Shown piece after piece: positions 34,180 through 45,352 of a stretch of 64,000 nucleotides of DNA. This DNA comes from Cadophora sp. MPI-SDFR-AT-0126 (lineage: Eukaryota; Ascomycota; Leotiomycetes; Helotiales; Ploettnerulaceae). Location: positions 248,001-312,000 of the forward strand of contig JAGMVK010000011.1 in assembly GCA_020747065.1 (NCBI GenBank), in the 5' to 3' direction. The notes below the pieces were generated by a model. It did not search any database. It was not told where the DNA came from and was given only the letters and a program-made list of their open reading frames with translations. The position numbers and the translations under genes are program-made. Each line of letters opens with the position of its first letter. Within the stretch, counting starts at the first letter, position 1.

Positions 34180-36219
34180 TCAAGGGATCGAGTGACCTAC
34201 CGTATCGACTAATGTAAACAGTCTGTGGTCACGGGGCAGTTTCCATTTTACTTCTTCAGATGGGGGCTTGACTCCCAGTCTAAGATCAAAGTCTCTGGCA
34301 GAATAGGGGCTACTACTGGGAGTGTAACGCAGCCTTCCCGTGCAATCTCCGAAAATGGTCTTCTCGATATCCTGAAGTGATAATGTGCCTTCGAACCCAA
34401 CCAGCCATGGTTGTGATTTCCGAATCTTCCCACCATATAGCTCTGGAACTCGAGCTGCTACAAAAAGTAGTAGCAGGAAACTTATGGCTAATAGTGCCAC
34501 TCCTAGATATTGAAATTTGCTCTGGCTGTGGTGTCCGACGCCGAGTGTTGTAGCACCGGCGAGGCAGCACACCGGAGCTAATCGTAGCCTGAACAATATC
34601 CAAGTTCGGGTCCATGAATCGCTGGTTTGGTAGATAATGCGTGGGAAGTTCTTCCATCTGATTGATATTCCGTGGCAGCCATCTAAAATTATACCCCCAT
34701 CATAGCAGATTCCTGCAACCTGGCAAAGCGGTTCGATATCCCAGAGCTTCGCACCCAAATCATCGTTGGTGTTGAACCACATTGCGTTCTGGTCAGAGCG
34801 ACGGGGTTGATCCATGCAAGCCATGCGTTCAATGATTCTGTCTGCATCTTGAACAAGAAACAAGCGCGCAAGAGCTTGGAATTCAGTGTCTGTAGGGTCC
34901 ATACGAGGCCTTCTACTAATCAGTGTCATGAGAGCGTATGCAATATCCCCTGCGTAGAATTCTCTCCACTGACGACTTCGCAAAGCTTCCAATGCAACTT
35001 GGATGTATTCAAGGCGTGACAGTGTCAAGGATCCAGTGATGTGCTCTACCAGCAGACGGAATATTTCTTCGTTCCCGTCACTGATTAGAGCGCCGTTGGG
35101 ACAGATTCTGACTGCCCAGGCGCGAGAAATCATCTCCATGAGTTCCACCGTCTCGATTGAATCAACGGGACTTTCGGGATCGGGCGTGCAGATCGAAACT
35201 CTGTGGTAACGAGCTAATAAAGCTTCAGGCAAACACCATAGACGTGCACCATAGAATGCGAGCGATTCAGGTCTTTTGTCAGGAAGAAGTATCATGACTT
35301 GAGCAGCCCCTCGAACGACGTCGCAAAAGCGGTGGACGTCGTCTGTTGCTGCCGGCTGGCTGTTTGCCCGGCAATGGTAATCGGCCCAGTATGCCGACAT
35401 ACCCAACTTGATGACCAGCCGTCGAGCTCTGTCATCTAACGTTGCTTCGTCGAGAACACGGGTGGATTCTGTCCCCGGCGATAGTTTGACAAAGTGGGCC
35501 GCTGCGAAGCTGATGAACAGATAGGGGCCAGCATATCGACCGTCCTCTTCCACGTTCCAGCTTCCATTTCGATATACGATAAGAGCTCGAGGTCTAATCA
35601 GCCTACTCAGGTCTCCCCGGACATTATAAGATACATTTGCATCATACTCCGAACTCCCTAGAACATTTTTTGGAGCTCTTGGATCTGTATCGAGCTGGTT
35701 CAGTGCATGTTTAGGATACTCAAATGTTTGATGCAGGACCGCTGGATATTTCCATGGTATTTTCTTTTTCTCGAGCGAGCTAGGCCAGGCGGCATAGATA
35801 GCGATGACCGGCATTATCAAGATCGATTTCACCATCGTCCAAAAGAGCTGTCTGATTTTTCCACCCTTTGTAGAGTGGGCCCAACGACCAAGTTCAACAA
35901 CAATCGGTGGTTCCCCGATCACCCTTGATCGTCTCCACTCCCCTTGAGGTCCTGCATCTGGAGCGGCTTGAACAATCATATGGTGTGTCTTCCCTGTCGA
36001 AGGGCTGATGTATCGTAGAAGGTCGCGTGGGCGTGAGGTGACGCGGAAAAAGAAGTCCATGTGAGGGTATTGGTATGACGATGGGAGGAAAAAGTCTTGG
36101 AAATCAGACCAAGTTGGGTTCCGATACGCGATACCTTTGAAGACCCCGAATCGACCGTTGAAGTAGCGATTGATTTCTTGCCCTGGTTGCCCTGTTGCTT
36201 CGTGGTCTATCGGCTCCAT
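34180..36219 (-). CDS. HET-like membrane protein, 679 aa, single exon
   Basis: One intronless frame from ATG at 36219. The N-terminal part has a possible membrane helix (VKSILIMPVIAIYAAW, near residue 133). The middle has a strand-helix pattern resembling a very diverged HET domain: LVIKLGMSAYWADYHCR (compare WIDxxCIDQ), DVHRFCDVVRGAAQVMILLP and YGARLWCLPEALLA (compare RxWTLQE). The C-terminal part has two hydrophobic stretches, one of them FQYLGVALLAISFLLLLFVA near residue 585. Similar proteins in filamentous fungi are generally unannotated. HET domains trigger programmed cell death in incompatible hyphal fusions; a membrane-bound, degenerate version beside two true HET genes suggests a related role, but that is inference. 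No signal peptide seen. Confidence 0.55.
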   Translation of the reverse strand: MEPIDHEATGQPGQEINRYFNGRFGVFKGIAYRNPTWSDFQDFFLPSSYQYPHMDFFFRVTSRPRDLLRYISPSTGKTHHMIVQAAPDAGPQGEWRRSRVIGEPPIVVELGRWAHSTKGGKIRQLFWTMVKSILIMPVIAIYAAWPSSLEKKKIPWKYPAVLHQTFEYPKHALNQLDTDPRAPKNVLGSSEYDANVSYNVRGDLSRLIRPRALIVYRNGSWNVEEDGRYAGPYLFISFAAAHFVKLSPGTESTRVLDEATLDDRARRLVIKLGMSAYWADYHCRANSQPAATDDVHRFCDVVRGAAQVMILLPDKRPESLAFYGARLWCLPEALLARYHRVSICTPDPESPVDSIETVELMEMISRAWAVRICPNGALISDGNEEIFRLLVEHITGSLTLSRLEYIQVALEALRSRQWREFYAGDIAYALMTLISRRPRMDPTDTEFQALARLFLVQDADRIIERMACMDQPRRSDQNAMWFNTNDDLGAKLWDIEPLCQVAGICYDGGIILDGCHGISIRWKNFPRIIYQTSDSWTRTWILFRLRLAPVCCLAGATTLGVGHHSQSKFQYLGVALLAISFLLLLFVAARVPELYGGKIRKSQPWLVGFEGTLSLQDIEKTIFGDCTGRLRYTPSSSPYSARDFDLRLGVKPPSEEVKWKLPRDHRLFTLVDTVGHSIP

Positions 36220-37748
36220 TTCTAATGGCGTTCAGTTGCAGTTGGAGCTTTCGCTGCAACTGCACAAGTCTGAGAATATGGCTATCTGAAGGCTAGTTGA
36301 CAATATCAGAGTCTGTCGGATGAGTTGAAGCTTTAGATATCTTCAAAGGGGGTGGACAGCTGAATCACACCATGGTGGTGGCTGTGTTGAGCCACAATCA
36401 CTGAGTGACACGAGCTGAAAGAGGCCACCGATGAAACAATGCAGGGAGGTTGTTCTCAGCCTCGTTTACGGGAGCATGAGTCGTAAATCTGCCGGTCCAG
36501 AGAGAAAAGTCGCTCGCGACACCTATCGTATCCTACATATATCTGAAGTAGCATTCTAATTCGTTTTGGATAGGGCTATTGTAAGAAAAGATCATATATC
36601 GAGACGGTACGCACTATGCTCTTCGTCGCAGAATCCCCAATACTGGAATTCACAGCTTGGATCATCCACCACAGCCAGCGGGGGCGTCTACCAACTGGGT
36701 TGACACAGCTTAAGATCCAAAAAAGTGCTCACATGATACGAGGCTGGTTTCGGTTCAGGAGAATAGGTTGAGAGACTCAGTGAGAATCGTCAAAATCGCA
36801 AACACAGCGAGACTGAAAGTCGGGAAATGATCGGTCCAACCTAGAAGATTCAGCTACTAATCGGGAATGTAGCTTACTTGTAGCTTTATCCCCTTGAATG
36901 TTCTTTTTTTGAGTTTCGCTAGGAGACTTTTGTGACAAGAGTTGGCAGGGCCTTGCACAACAGAAGCATACCGCGAGGCGAGGGCCGCCTAGAAAAAGCG
37001 TTTCGGAACAAGTGGAGGAGCATCTGATTGTATGCTTGAATTGGAAAGGTTCCTGTTTCGAATTATGAAGAACTTGTCTAGCCACGATGAAGAACATTTA
37101 GGCATGGAACGTTGATTTATCAGAAGATTCCTTTCGGCACATATCGATACTTTTGCGGGGCGGATAGGCGGTATAAGTCTTGCGACTTCCATCTTGCTTA
37201 TCTTCCTTGTATTGCCTCATTTCCTTCTTTTCATGACAACATGGCCTCTTCTTTCTGGCAAGTATTGTTGCGGCTTTGCTACATTATTCTACTAGAAGGA
37301 CGTGGATTTCCTTGCCTCGTCAGCCACGTCCTGCTGGAGCTTAAACGAGGCGGGGCAGCTTCGACCAGAACCTGGAACCGCGATCATCTCCTACACTTTC
37401 GATAACCACCTCTGAGCAGCTCTGCTGTTATGCGTTCACAGCACGCACCAAACGGAATGCAATCTATTACGCTACCTATCTCGTCGTTGCTCGGCTATCA
37501 CACAGTATAGCAGCCCCAACGTAGCTCTAGAGACACGAGTCCAACTTGGCTTGCGCGGTTGCCTGACACATAGCAACAGAACGATCAACTTAGACGCTGT
37601 CTCCGAAAATCTTGTCCCAAATCATCGTTCTTTGTATTTTCGTACGAATAAGCGAGATAATCAAGCAAGAACCCCTTTGCCTCGTCGATCATTGTACCGT
37701 GCGCAGGCACTTTGATTTTGCTACTGCAATTGATACCTGACACCGAAG
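36220..37748. other. intergenic region between divergent HET-like and HET genes
   Basis: About 1.5 kb with no supported gene; both flanking genes would be driven from here. Open frames at 36777-37097 (minus) and 37112-37405 (plus) lack recognisable features. Confidence 0.5.
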
Positions 37749-39549
37749 ATGCGTCTTCTCAATTCCAGAACCCTCAAGCTTGAGGAGTTCCTCTCTGAAA
37801 AGGTCCCTCCTTATATAATTTTATCACATACGGTGCGTGGTTCTGAATGCTTTTTCTCTTGTATTTCTTGCTACTCATGCTAAGTATGAATCTTTCCAGT
37901 GGGGCTCAGAGGAAGTCTCCTTCCAGGAAATGCAACATCCAAATGAAGAGATAAGAAATAAGCTAGGATATACCAAAGTCCAACGCTGCTGCGATGTTGC
38001 TGCCGATGATGGATTCGATCATGTATGGATTGATACCTGCTGTATCGACAAAACAAGCAGCTCAGAGCTCTCTGAGGCTATCAACTCAATGTTCAAATGG
38101 TACCAGGAGGCCGAAGTGTGTTATGCCTTCCTCTCTGACGTACCAACCGACCTAGACAACACCACCTTGGACATTGCTCTACGCAAAAGCCGGTGGTTCA
38201 CTAGGGGCTGGACTTTGCAGGAGCTCATCGCACCGGCTCATGTTATGTTCTTTGACGATAACTGGAAGGAGCTCGGGACAAGATCTAGTCTTCGAGATGC
38301 AATCAGCGCAACTACTTCAATCCAGGTCAATGTCCTCCTAGGCTACAACATCAAGAAATTCAGTATTGCACAGAGGATGTCGTGGGCATCACGCAGGACG
38401 ACGACTAGAAGCGAAGATACTGCCTATTGTTTGATGGGTCTTTTTGAAGTTAACATGCCTCTTCTATATGGCGAGGGAGGTAATGCTTTCATAAGACTCC
38501 AAGAGGAGATCATAAGAAGATCTGACGATCATTCTATATTTGCTTGGCAAGATCGTACATTATCTCGCATGCTGGCAACCTCGCCAAACTCTTTCCAAAA
38601 CTCCGCAGATATTGTCCAAGCCGGGTCACTCCCCGCGGAGCCTGTCACGTTGACGAATAAAGGATTATATTTCAAACTACCATTGAGACGAATTCCAGAG
38701 AAAGAGGAGCATAGTAAGTACTTTATCAGCGCTCTTATAAACGGCACAAGGCTATCACGAAAAGAAGCGCAATCGCCCGACGAGCGCGTCCCAGTTCTCT
38801 ACGGGGCTCTTTTAAATTGCCATCGACAAGGGGAACCAGAAAGTCTCATTTGCGTATATCTGGAACACATTTCTACATTTTCTGAGGCAGGTTCTGATGA
38901 GACCAGAATACCAAGTCTAGAAATGGCAACTGTCAATAGACTGGGACAGCATCTGACGACCGTTCAGCTCCAAGATTGGAGCAGTTTCCAGGTACATTCT
39001 TTCTACGTGCCCGCCGGAAGCGGCCGACTCAGCAGGCCTGACCGCTACCCTCGCCACACTTTCTTCATCCAAGTGTCTGCCTTAGCAATGAAGGGCCTTC
39101 AACTATGCGAATCATACAACGAAATATCACTCGATGGGATTCCAGAAATGGAAGAGAGTGACGATTATGACAGCGAGATTAGTCTTTTGAAATTTCGAGA
39201 TTCCGACGGAGATGAATTTGTTATCCTTCTGCAAAGTAAGAGTTGTGCAGTCGATGGGTATGATGGACAACTGTCAGCTCAAGTTTACATACCATCAGAG
39301 GGGAAGAATCCGAAAAAGCCACTCTGGGCTTTTTGGGAAGAGGCCGGGACTACGGAGCCATCTGTGGTGGCAGATGTTCTTGAGCCTGAGGGAATAATCT
39401 GGAAACAGCCCAGCGGGCGATTGATGAACCTTGTCTTGCGAAGGCACGTTCTTTCCGGGACGAGACGAATACTGGTCGATTTCAATTCCGACAAGGCCCG
39501 GCTATATGCTAAGGAGGGGCGGAAAGCGACAATAATGCTCAGAAGATAA
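37749..39549 (+). CDS. HET-domain protein (heterokaryon incompatibility type)
   Basis: Exons 37749-37832 and 37900-39549 give 577 aa. The HET domain fills about residues 1-250: MRLLNSRTLKLEEF, YIILSHTWGSEEVSF, DHVWIDTCCIDKTSSSELSE, INSMFKWYQEAEVCYAFLSD, RGWTLQELIAPAHVMFF and AYCLMGLFEVNMPLLYGEG. These are the standard HET blocks, in order and intact. The C-terminal 320 residues show beta-rich composition and no known effector or repeat domain. HET proteins cause growth arrest and cell death on non-self recognition; the N-terminal domain carries the toxicity and the C-terminal part usually the specificity. The intron (GTGCGT donor) interrupts the SHTWG block, a position shared by many paralogs. 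Next HET gene begins 656 bp downstream. Confidence 0.93.
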
Positions 39550-40205
39550 GACGGAGTTAAGATGTGATGAATGCTTTGTACGAATCCTATTTGGAGCCTT
39601 ATTGTTGTTGTCTTTCGGGCTTATGTATTTTTACCCAAGCGATATTTTCGGTTTTTCAGGGATTTCCAAGTGATCGCGGGGTAGATACCCCGCCACGGGG
39701 GTATTTTGGCAGCAGACAGGACGATCCGACAACAAATAAAGTACGAACCTTTGGCCTAGATATACTGATCTATGCGTGTATGTCATTAGGGAGTTCCGAA
39801 CCTTACTTTCAATGTTTTGTGTTGTTGCTTTCATGTAGACTGCATAATCATCCATCCAGTCCTCGGTGACCAGAGTTTTAGAAAATCTGGAAAGCCAGTT
39901 GAAGTTGAGGTCTACGAGGTTTTCGTGCATGTCACCTATGTCAGAGTTACGATCGTTTCGTTTTTGAACTCCGGATAGATTCTTCTCCCTCAGTCTGTCT
40001 CTGTCGCAGACCTCGAGGTGTGCACCGAGAAATGTTGATCGACAACTATATCGAGTCGTCTAATCGTCATTGTGGCTGTGCCTCCCTGCAGCAGCACTAC
40101 ATCTTCATTAGTGCAAACAACTCTTTTGGTATTTTCATCCATCCCGCACCCACTTTCCTTTCCCAGTTCTCTAAGTACCTCTGAGGATACCAATTTAACG
40201 GCCGG
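39550..40205. other. intergenic region between tandem HET genes
   Basis: Contains a GC-rich inverted repeat at 39676-39703 and an 18-bp sequence (39876-39893) repeated near the third HET gene at 59570-59587. No gene supported. Confidence 0.55.
39676..39703 (+). repeat. GC-rich inverted repeat with two alternative hairpins
   Basis: GCGGGGTA, a two-base spacer GA, then TACCCCGC form a perfect 8-bp palindrome. TACCCC can instead pair with GGGGTA at 39698-39703, so two exclusive stems are possible. It lies 127 bp after the HET stop codon, so it may sit in the 3' UTR. Confidence 0.6.
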
Positions 40206-42964
40206 ATGGAGCGGCCATCATCTGCGATTGGGAAGGACCGCGAGCCGATACTCCCTGATTCAGGCTCGACGCCAGACATCGAAAAACCCTCGGGGACTTC
40301 CGAACCGGATCCCCAGCCTGGAGCAGATGTGGACCCAGATGTAGATTCTGATGACGATGCTCGAGGACTCATCAACCAATTAATTGAAAATGTTGGCTCC
40401 GAGATCTTCGAACGAGTCAACGAGATCGACCCGTCCATATGTCCACCCTGCGTCAACATCATCTGCGCCTTTTCGGACGGCTCGATGCCAGTACGAACTC
40501 CTGGCAAGGCATCGGTATCGATGCTTCTGCACCACCAATCGATGAAAGCATTATCGGATTGTTCTATGACTTGTCAGATGTGCCAGCTTCTTCTGCATCT
40601 GTTGAAAGTAGGTGGATCAGACCCGGATGTCCTCGAACAAAACTTATCGTTCAATGAGAGGAAGCTAGCCATGCTTTTTGAGCTGGATAAAGAGGACTTT
40701 GAGAAGACAGTCACAACAGCCGAGAGAGCGATGTGGAGATTCAGGCCTTGGAAAGTAGTGTTTGAATCGGCTGAAGCGTGGCGTGAGAGGCGGAATGGGG
40801 GGCGGGGGGATTTGGTGGTTTGGACGGAAAAGGGGAATATTGGTGTTTATTTGCCGGCTGCGAGAGCGTCTGTATTGGAGAGGTGGGCGCAGGATTTGGG
40901 TTTGGAAAATAAGAATGAAGATGTTGATATCAAGACTCCATCGGCCACTTCGCCTTCGCCTTCATCTTCATCTTCAGAAGGAGAAGGACGTACAAGTGAC
41001 CGGGTGGTCAAAAGCGAGCAACCTGTGGGTGAAGTTCAAGTAGTCTCGAATTCATCACAAGCAGTGGCAGACCATCTGCCTCGAAAGGCAACAAGTCCAT
41101 CGGATGAACCGCCGAGACCTTCATATGCGGTTGCGACTGCGGAAACGACAGACATTGATAACATGTTCCAGTTACAATCTGCCGCAAAGTCTCTGAAAGA
41201 CAGATACTGGATTCACAATGTGGGATACAGACTGAGAGAAGTGCGAGGGTACAAAGGGAAAACTGTAGCGCTACAGGTCCTTTATGGGAAAGACAGATAC
41301 CCTGCTCGCGTATTCACGTCGAAAGGCCAGCTCCAAAAGCCTATTTGACAGTGTACTGGCTGACGTTGCCCACAGATGACCAGACGTCTGGTCAGACGCT
41401 AGGAAGGCCAGTTTTTCACAATGCCAAATCTCCCGAGACGTTGGATCTGATGATATCTTGGTTCTCGAACTGCGTAGAAAATCATCCCGAATGTTCATGG
41501 TCGCCTGGTGACTCCGAAGTGGACCCGATTCTGCCATTCAGAGTAATTGATATAGGTGATGGATCATCGCCAGAATTCGTTCCAAGACTCTTGAAATCTG
41601 GCAAACAACGAGGCAAATGGGCTACCCTGAGCCACCGGTGGGGCCAGGTTGATATCCTGAAACTTTTAACCGGTAACGTCGATAAACTAGAAGCTGGAAT
41701 CAACGTCTCGGAGCTGCCAGCAACATTCCAAGATGCCATCTTCCTGACACAACATCTTGGTCTTCGCTACCTCTGGATTGATTCCCTGTGTATTATACAA
41801 GACTCCCCTCAAGATTGGTTGAAGGAAGCGGCCAGCATGCCCAATATCTACAGAAATGCACACATTACCATCGCAGCCGCCGCGACAGAGAATAGTACAG
41901 GTGGAATATTCAACTCTCGCTCATGGGTCTCAACATCACGGCCTTGCAAGCTCCCCGTACAAATTAACTCCACAACGGATCATGGCATGGTTCATTTCGA
42001 CATTCCCTTCGATTCGAATTTTCGCGGATTGGAGACAAATTATCTCCGTACTCGAGCATGGTGTATCCAAGAATCACTTCTCAGCCATCGACTCCTTACA
42101 TTCGACACTCTACAGATGTCATATACATGCGTTCGAGAAGGACTTATCGAAAGCCGCGAGATGCCACCCATCCTAGCCCGCGAAGAGCGCAACAAGTTCC
42201 TTGAGCAATTCCAGGATGGAGCTTCTACCTTACATCCCAGTGACAGCGATAGCCTTCGCCGAATGATCATAAGCTGGTACGATATCGTATACGACTACAC
42301 GCGCCGCGACCTCACGTTCTCAAATGACAAACTCGTCGCTATTGCTGGTATCGCGAGTATAGTGGGGACTTGCATACAAGACGAGTATTATGCCGGGCTG
42401 TGGAAACATGATATGCCAAGGGCTCTATTGTGGTCTCCATATGAAGAAGAGACGCTGCCGAATGCGCCGCATAAATCAAGTTTACCGCCAATTTACAGAG
42501 CACCATCGTGGTCATGGGCTTCGATTGATAGCCCGATTTCTTGCTTTTTGTGTAGAGAGAGACTTCCGAACCCGCCTATTGCGGAGGTCCTGAACATGAG
42601 CACCACCTTGGTGGGACAGGATGTTTATGGGCAAGTAAGTGCCGGGACTTTGACGATTCGCGGTCCACTTCGGCTAGCTGTTGTAGGGCCGAAGTCCGAT
42701 GTTTGGCCTGAGCAGCCGTTGATTAGGCTGCGGGGGTGGCTGGAGGGGGATATCACGCATGGAGTTTTTGATCTGGAGTGGTTGGATGAGGAGACAGATG
42801 TATGGTGTCTGCAGATCACGGCGACGTATGGGCTGATACTGGTCAACGTTGAAGGTGAACAGGATGTATTTTCGCGGATTGGTGTGTTTCATTTGCGGCA
42901 TACTGGAGTACCCAAGCCAGTCTGGTTCACACAAGCCGATGTCACAACCGTCAGCATCGTGTGA
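40206..42964 (+). CDS. HET-domain protein (KWATLSHRWG type), frame break near 41,340
   Basis: Two overlapping frames make one gene. The 5' frame (40206-41348) has the N-terminal CPPC block and the Cys pair SMTCQMCQLLLHL that precede this HET class. The 3' frame (open to 42964) holds GRPVFHNAKSPETLDLMISW, KWATLSHRWGQVDILKL, LRYLWIDSLCIIQDSPQDW, MPNIYRNAHITIAAAAT and TRAWCIQESLLSHRLLTF, then a C-terminal part with APSWSWASID. All HET blocks are intact. I found no intron that joins the frames: every good acceptor needs a donor phase the 5' frame does not offer. One extra base in the AAAA run at 41335-41338 would connect them smoothly (QLQ then AYLTVYWLTLP). So this is a frameshifted allele or an assembly indel. 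Confidence 0.8.
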
Positions 42965-43648
42965 GACGTGAGGTCAGGCTTCTGAGGGAAGTTCAGCTCA
43001 GCGATCACATGCTGTACAAAAACGGGCCGAAATAATCCAAACCCCAATCCAAAGTGGAGGGTTCATGCTTGATGGTAAATCCATGGTGCAGCACGGCCCA
43101 CACCCTGAAAAGGCAAGTGAACTTGACACTACTGCAACCATAAGCGAGCAGCATGGTGAGCTGCTACCGGTACTCGCAGCCTACCGAACATTATTCTAAG
43201 ACATATCCTAAGGGTATAGCTGTGTATATCACTTTATGAACAAGACCTAGAGTCATATTGACAAATACGGCATCTGGCGCTTCACAGCATAAACCAACTC
43301 CCAGCTTGTCGTCACCATCGCCCAATCCAAACAGCTTGTACCAGCACTTAGACTTCAATATTACTAGGATGCATCTCGGAGTACAGTCAGATCCACTCAA
43401 GTATGCATGCCCGAGAGTACAACGCAGCACGACGATTCTCGATGCAGACTCAGGTATTTATCCGACATGCTACGATAGGTCTAGAATAACAAGCATGAGA
43501 AGATATCATTCTTGGCACAGATAAGCTCTGTGAGATGGGGTCCCCGCGATAATGGCGGAAGTCAGTGGCTCCTTTAAAATGCTTGTCTGCTCCACAGACA
43601 AAGCTTCTAGCCCATATTTTTCTGCTTTACTCTACAACTTAAGACATC
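42965..43648. other. intergenic region
   Basis: About 0.7 kb, no gene seen; promoter of the second transporter at its right end. Confidence 0.55.
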
Positions 43649-45352
43649 ATGGATGAATGCACCATCACCCCACCGAAAATTGCTCTTTCCGACAATGTTG
43701 AGAAATCTGGTTCAACTTCTATTGAAATAGTTGAAGCACAGGGATTTGACAAAAGGGCGACGAGGAAATTGGTGCGGAAGATCGACTGGCATTTGATTCC
43801 ATTCCTATCCTTGATCTACCTGAAAGTTGCCCTAGAGAATACCCGCCATATAATTCTCAAAGCACTAACATGATACAGACTGTGCTTTCTCGACCGTACC
43901 AACATTGGCAATGCCAGACTAGATCATCTGGAACAGGATCTCAATTTACACGGCTTACAATACAATGATTGCCTCGCCATCCTCTTCCCCTTCTATATTG
44001 CCGCTGAAATACCAAGTAATATTATGATGAAACGGATACGGCCTAGTATCTGGCTAACATTCATTATGGTATTATGGTCTGTGGCAATGATTTGTCAAGG
44101 ATTCGTCAAGAATTACTCCGGTCTTATGGCAACGAGAGTTTTCCTTGGCGTCTTTGAAGGAGGTCTTTTCCCAGGAGTCAACTACTACATCACCCAGTGG
44201 TATCAGAGACACGAATGTGGGTTCAGAATGGCATTATTCTTCTCGGCAGCTACTCTTGCAGGAGCCTTTGGGGGCATCCTGGCTCGGGGTATCTCTGAAA
44301 TGAATGGTGTTGGGGGTATTGCAGCTTGGGCGTGGATCTTCATCTTGGAAGGACTTCTTAGTATCGTGGTGTCCTTCACCGCCTACTGGGTTATTAATGA
44401 CTATCCATCTACGTAAGTGGTGAAGTCTTCAAGACACTCGAGGGGAGATTCAAGCTAATGCCAGACAGTGCGAAGTTTCTGAGCGACGATGAGCGAGTCG
44501 AAGTAGAGCGGCGCATCGCAACCGACCATGGCAATCTCGCTAATCACTTCGCATACAAATACGTCTTCCAGGCTATCAAAGATTGGAAGATATATATACA
44601 TATGCTGATTTGCATGGCGGGGTTCTGTCCGATTTACTCTTTCTCCTTATTTCTGCCGACGATCATCAAACTCATGGGATACACCGCAAACGAGGCTCAA
44701 CTTATGAGCGTACCGCCGTACGTCTGTGCGTGCGTGTTTACCATTGCTGCAAGCTGGTTCGCAGATCGTGTAAAACAACGCGGCGTGTTCATGCTGGGGT
44801 TCCAGGTCGTTGCTATTGCTGGATTTGCGATGCTGGCTGGGACAGACAGGCCGAGGATTCAGTATGCGGGCACTGTTCTTGCAGCGATTGGTACGCTTCT
44901 AGCCGCAAAACAGAATGACATTGGCTGACATATGTTCACAGGCATCTACCCTCAGATCCCTCTTGGTCTTGCATGGAACGGCAATAATATTGGTGGGAAC
45001 ATGAAACGCGGGACTGGTATCGCCATGCAAGTGATGGGAGGGAACTGCGGGGGCATAATCGCTTCATATGTCTACATTACCCGAGATAGTCCAAGGTAAC
45101 TCGACTCTTCACTGAACCACTATCTTAGACTTTATTGACAAAGGTCGCAGGTTCATCAAAGGACATTCGCTTCTCATCGGCATCATTAGCATGGCATTCT
45201 TTCTCACTCTTTTCATGACATGTTATCTTCGCTTTGAAAACAATCGTCGCGATAAATTAGAGGGGAATACTGGGGCGACGTACTCAGATGATGAGAAGCG
45301 TGAGCAGATGGACTCTGCTGATAATGCCCCTTGGTTTAGATATACTGTCTGA
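43649..45352 (+). CDS. MFS transporter, DAL5-like, with a non-canonical first splice donor
   Basis: Exons 43649-43821, 43879-44412, 44469-44890, 44942-45095 and 45151-45352 give 494 aa. Family blocks are intact: KIDWHLIPFLSLIYL, LCFLDRTNIGNARL, LQYNDCLAILFPFYIAAEIP, RVFLGVFEGGLFPG and NNIGGNMKRGTGIAMQVMGG. The closest known group is fungal allantoate/nicotinate-type permeases; the substrate is unknown. The first intron keeps the frame only if it begins with GA: exon end CT, then GAAAGT, where GTAAGT is expected. Branch point ACTAAC and CAG acceptor are perfect. The only nearby GT (43826) throws the rest out of frame. So one T-to-A change at 43823 may have damaged splicing, or it is a rare GA-AG intron or an assembly error. 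The other introns are normal. Confidence 0.82.
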
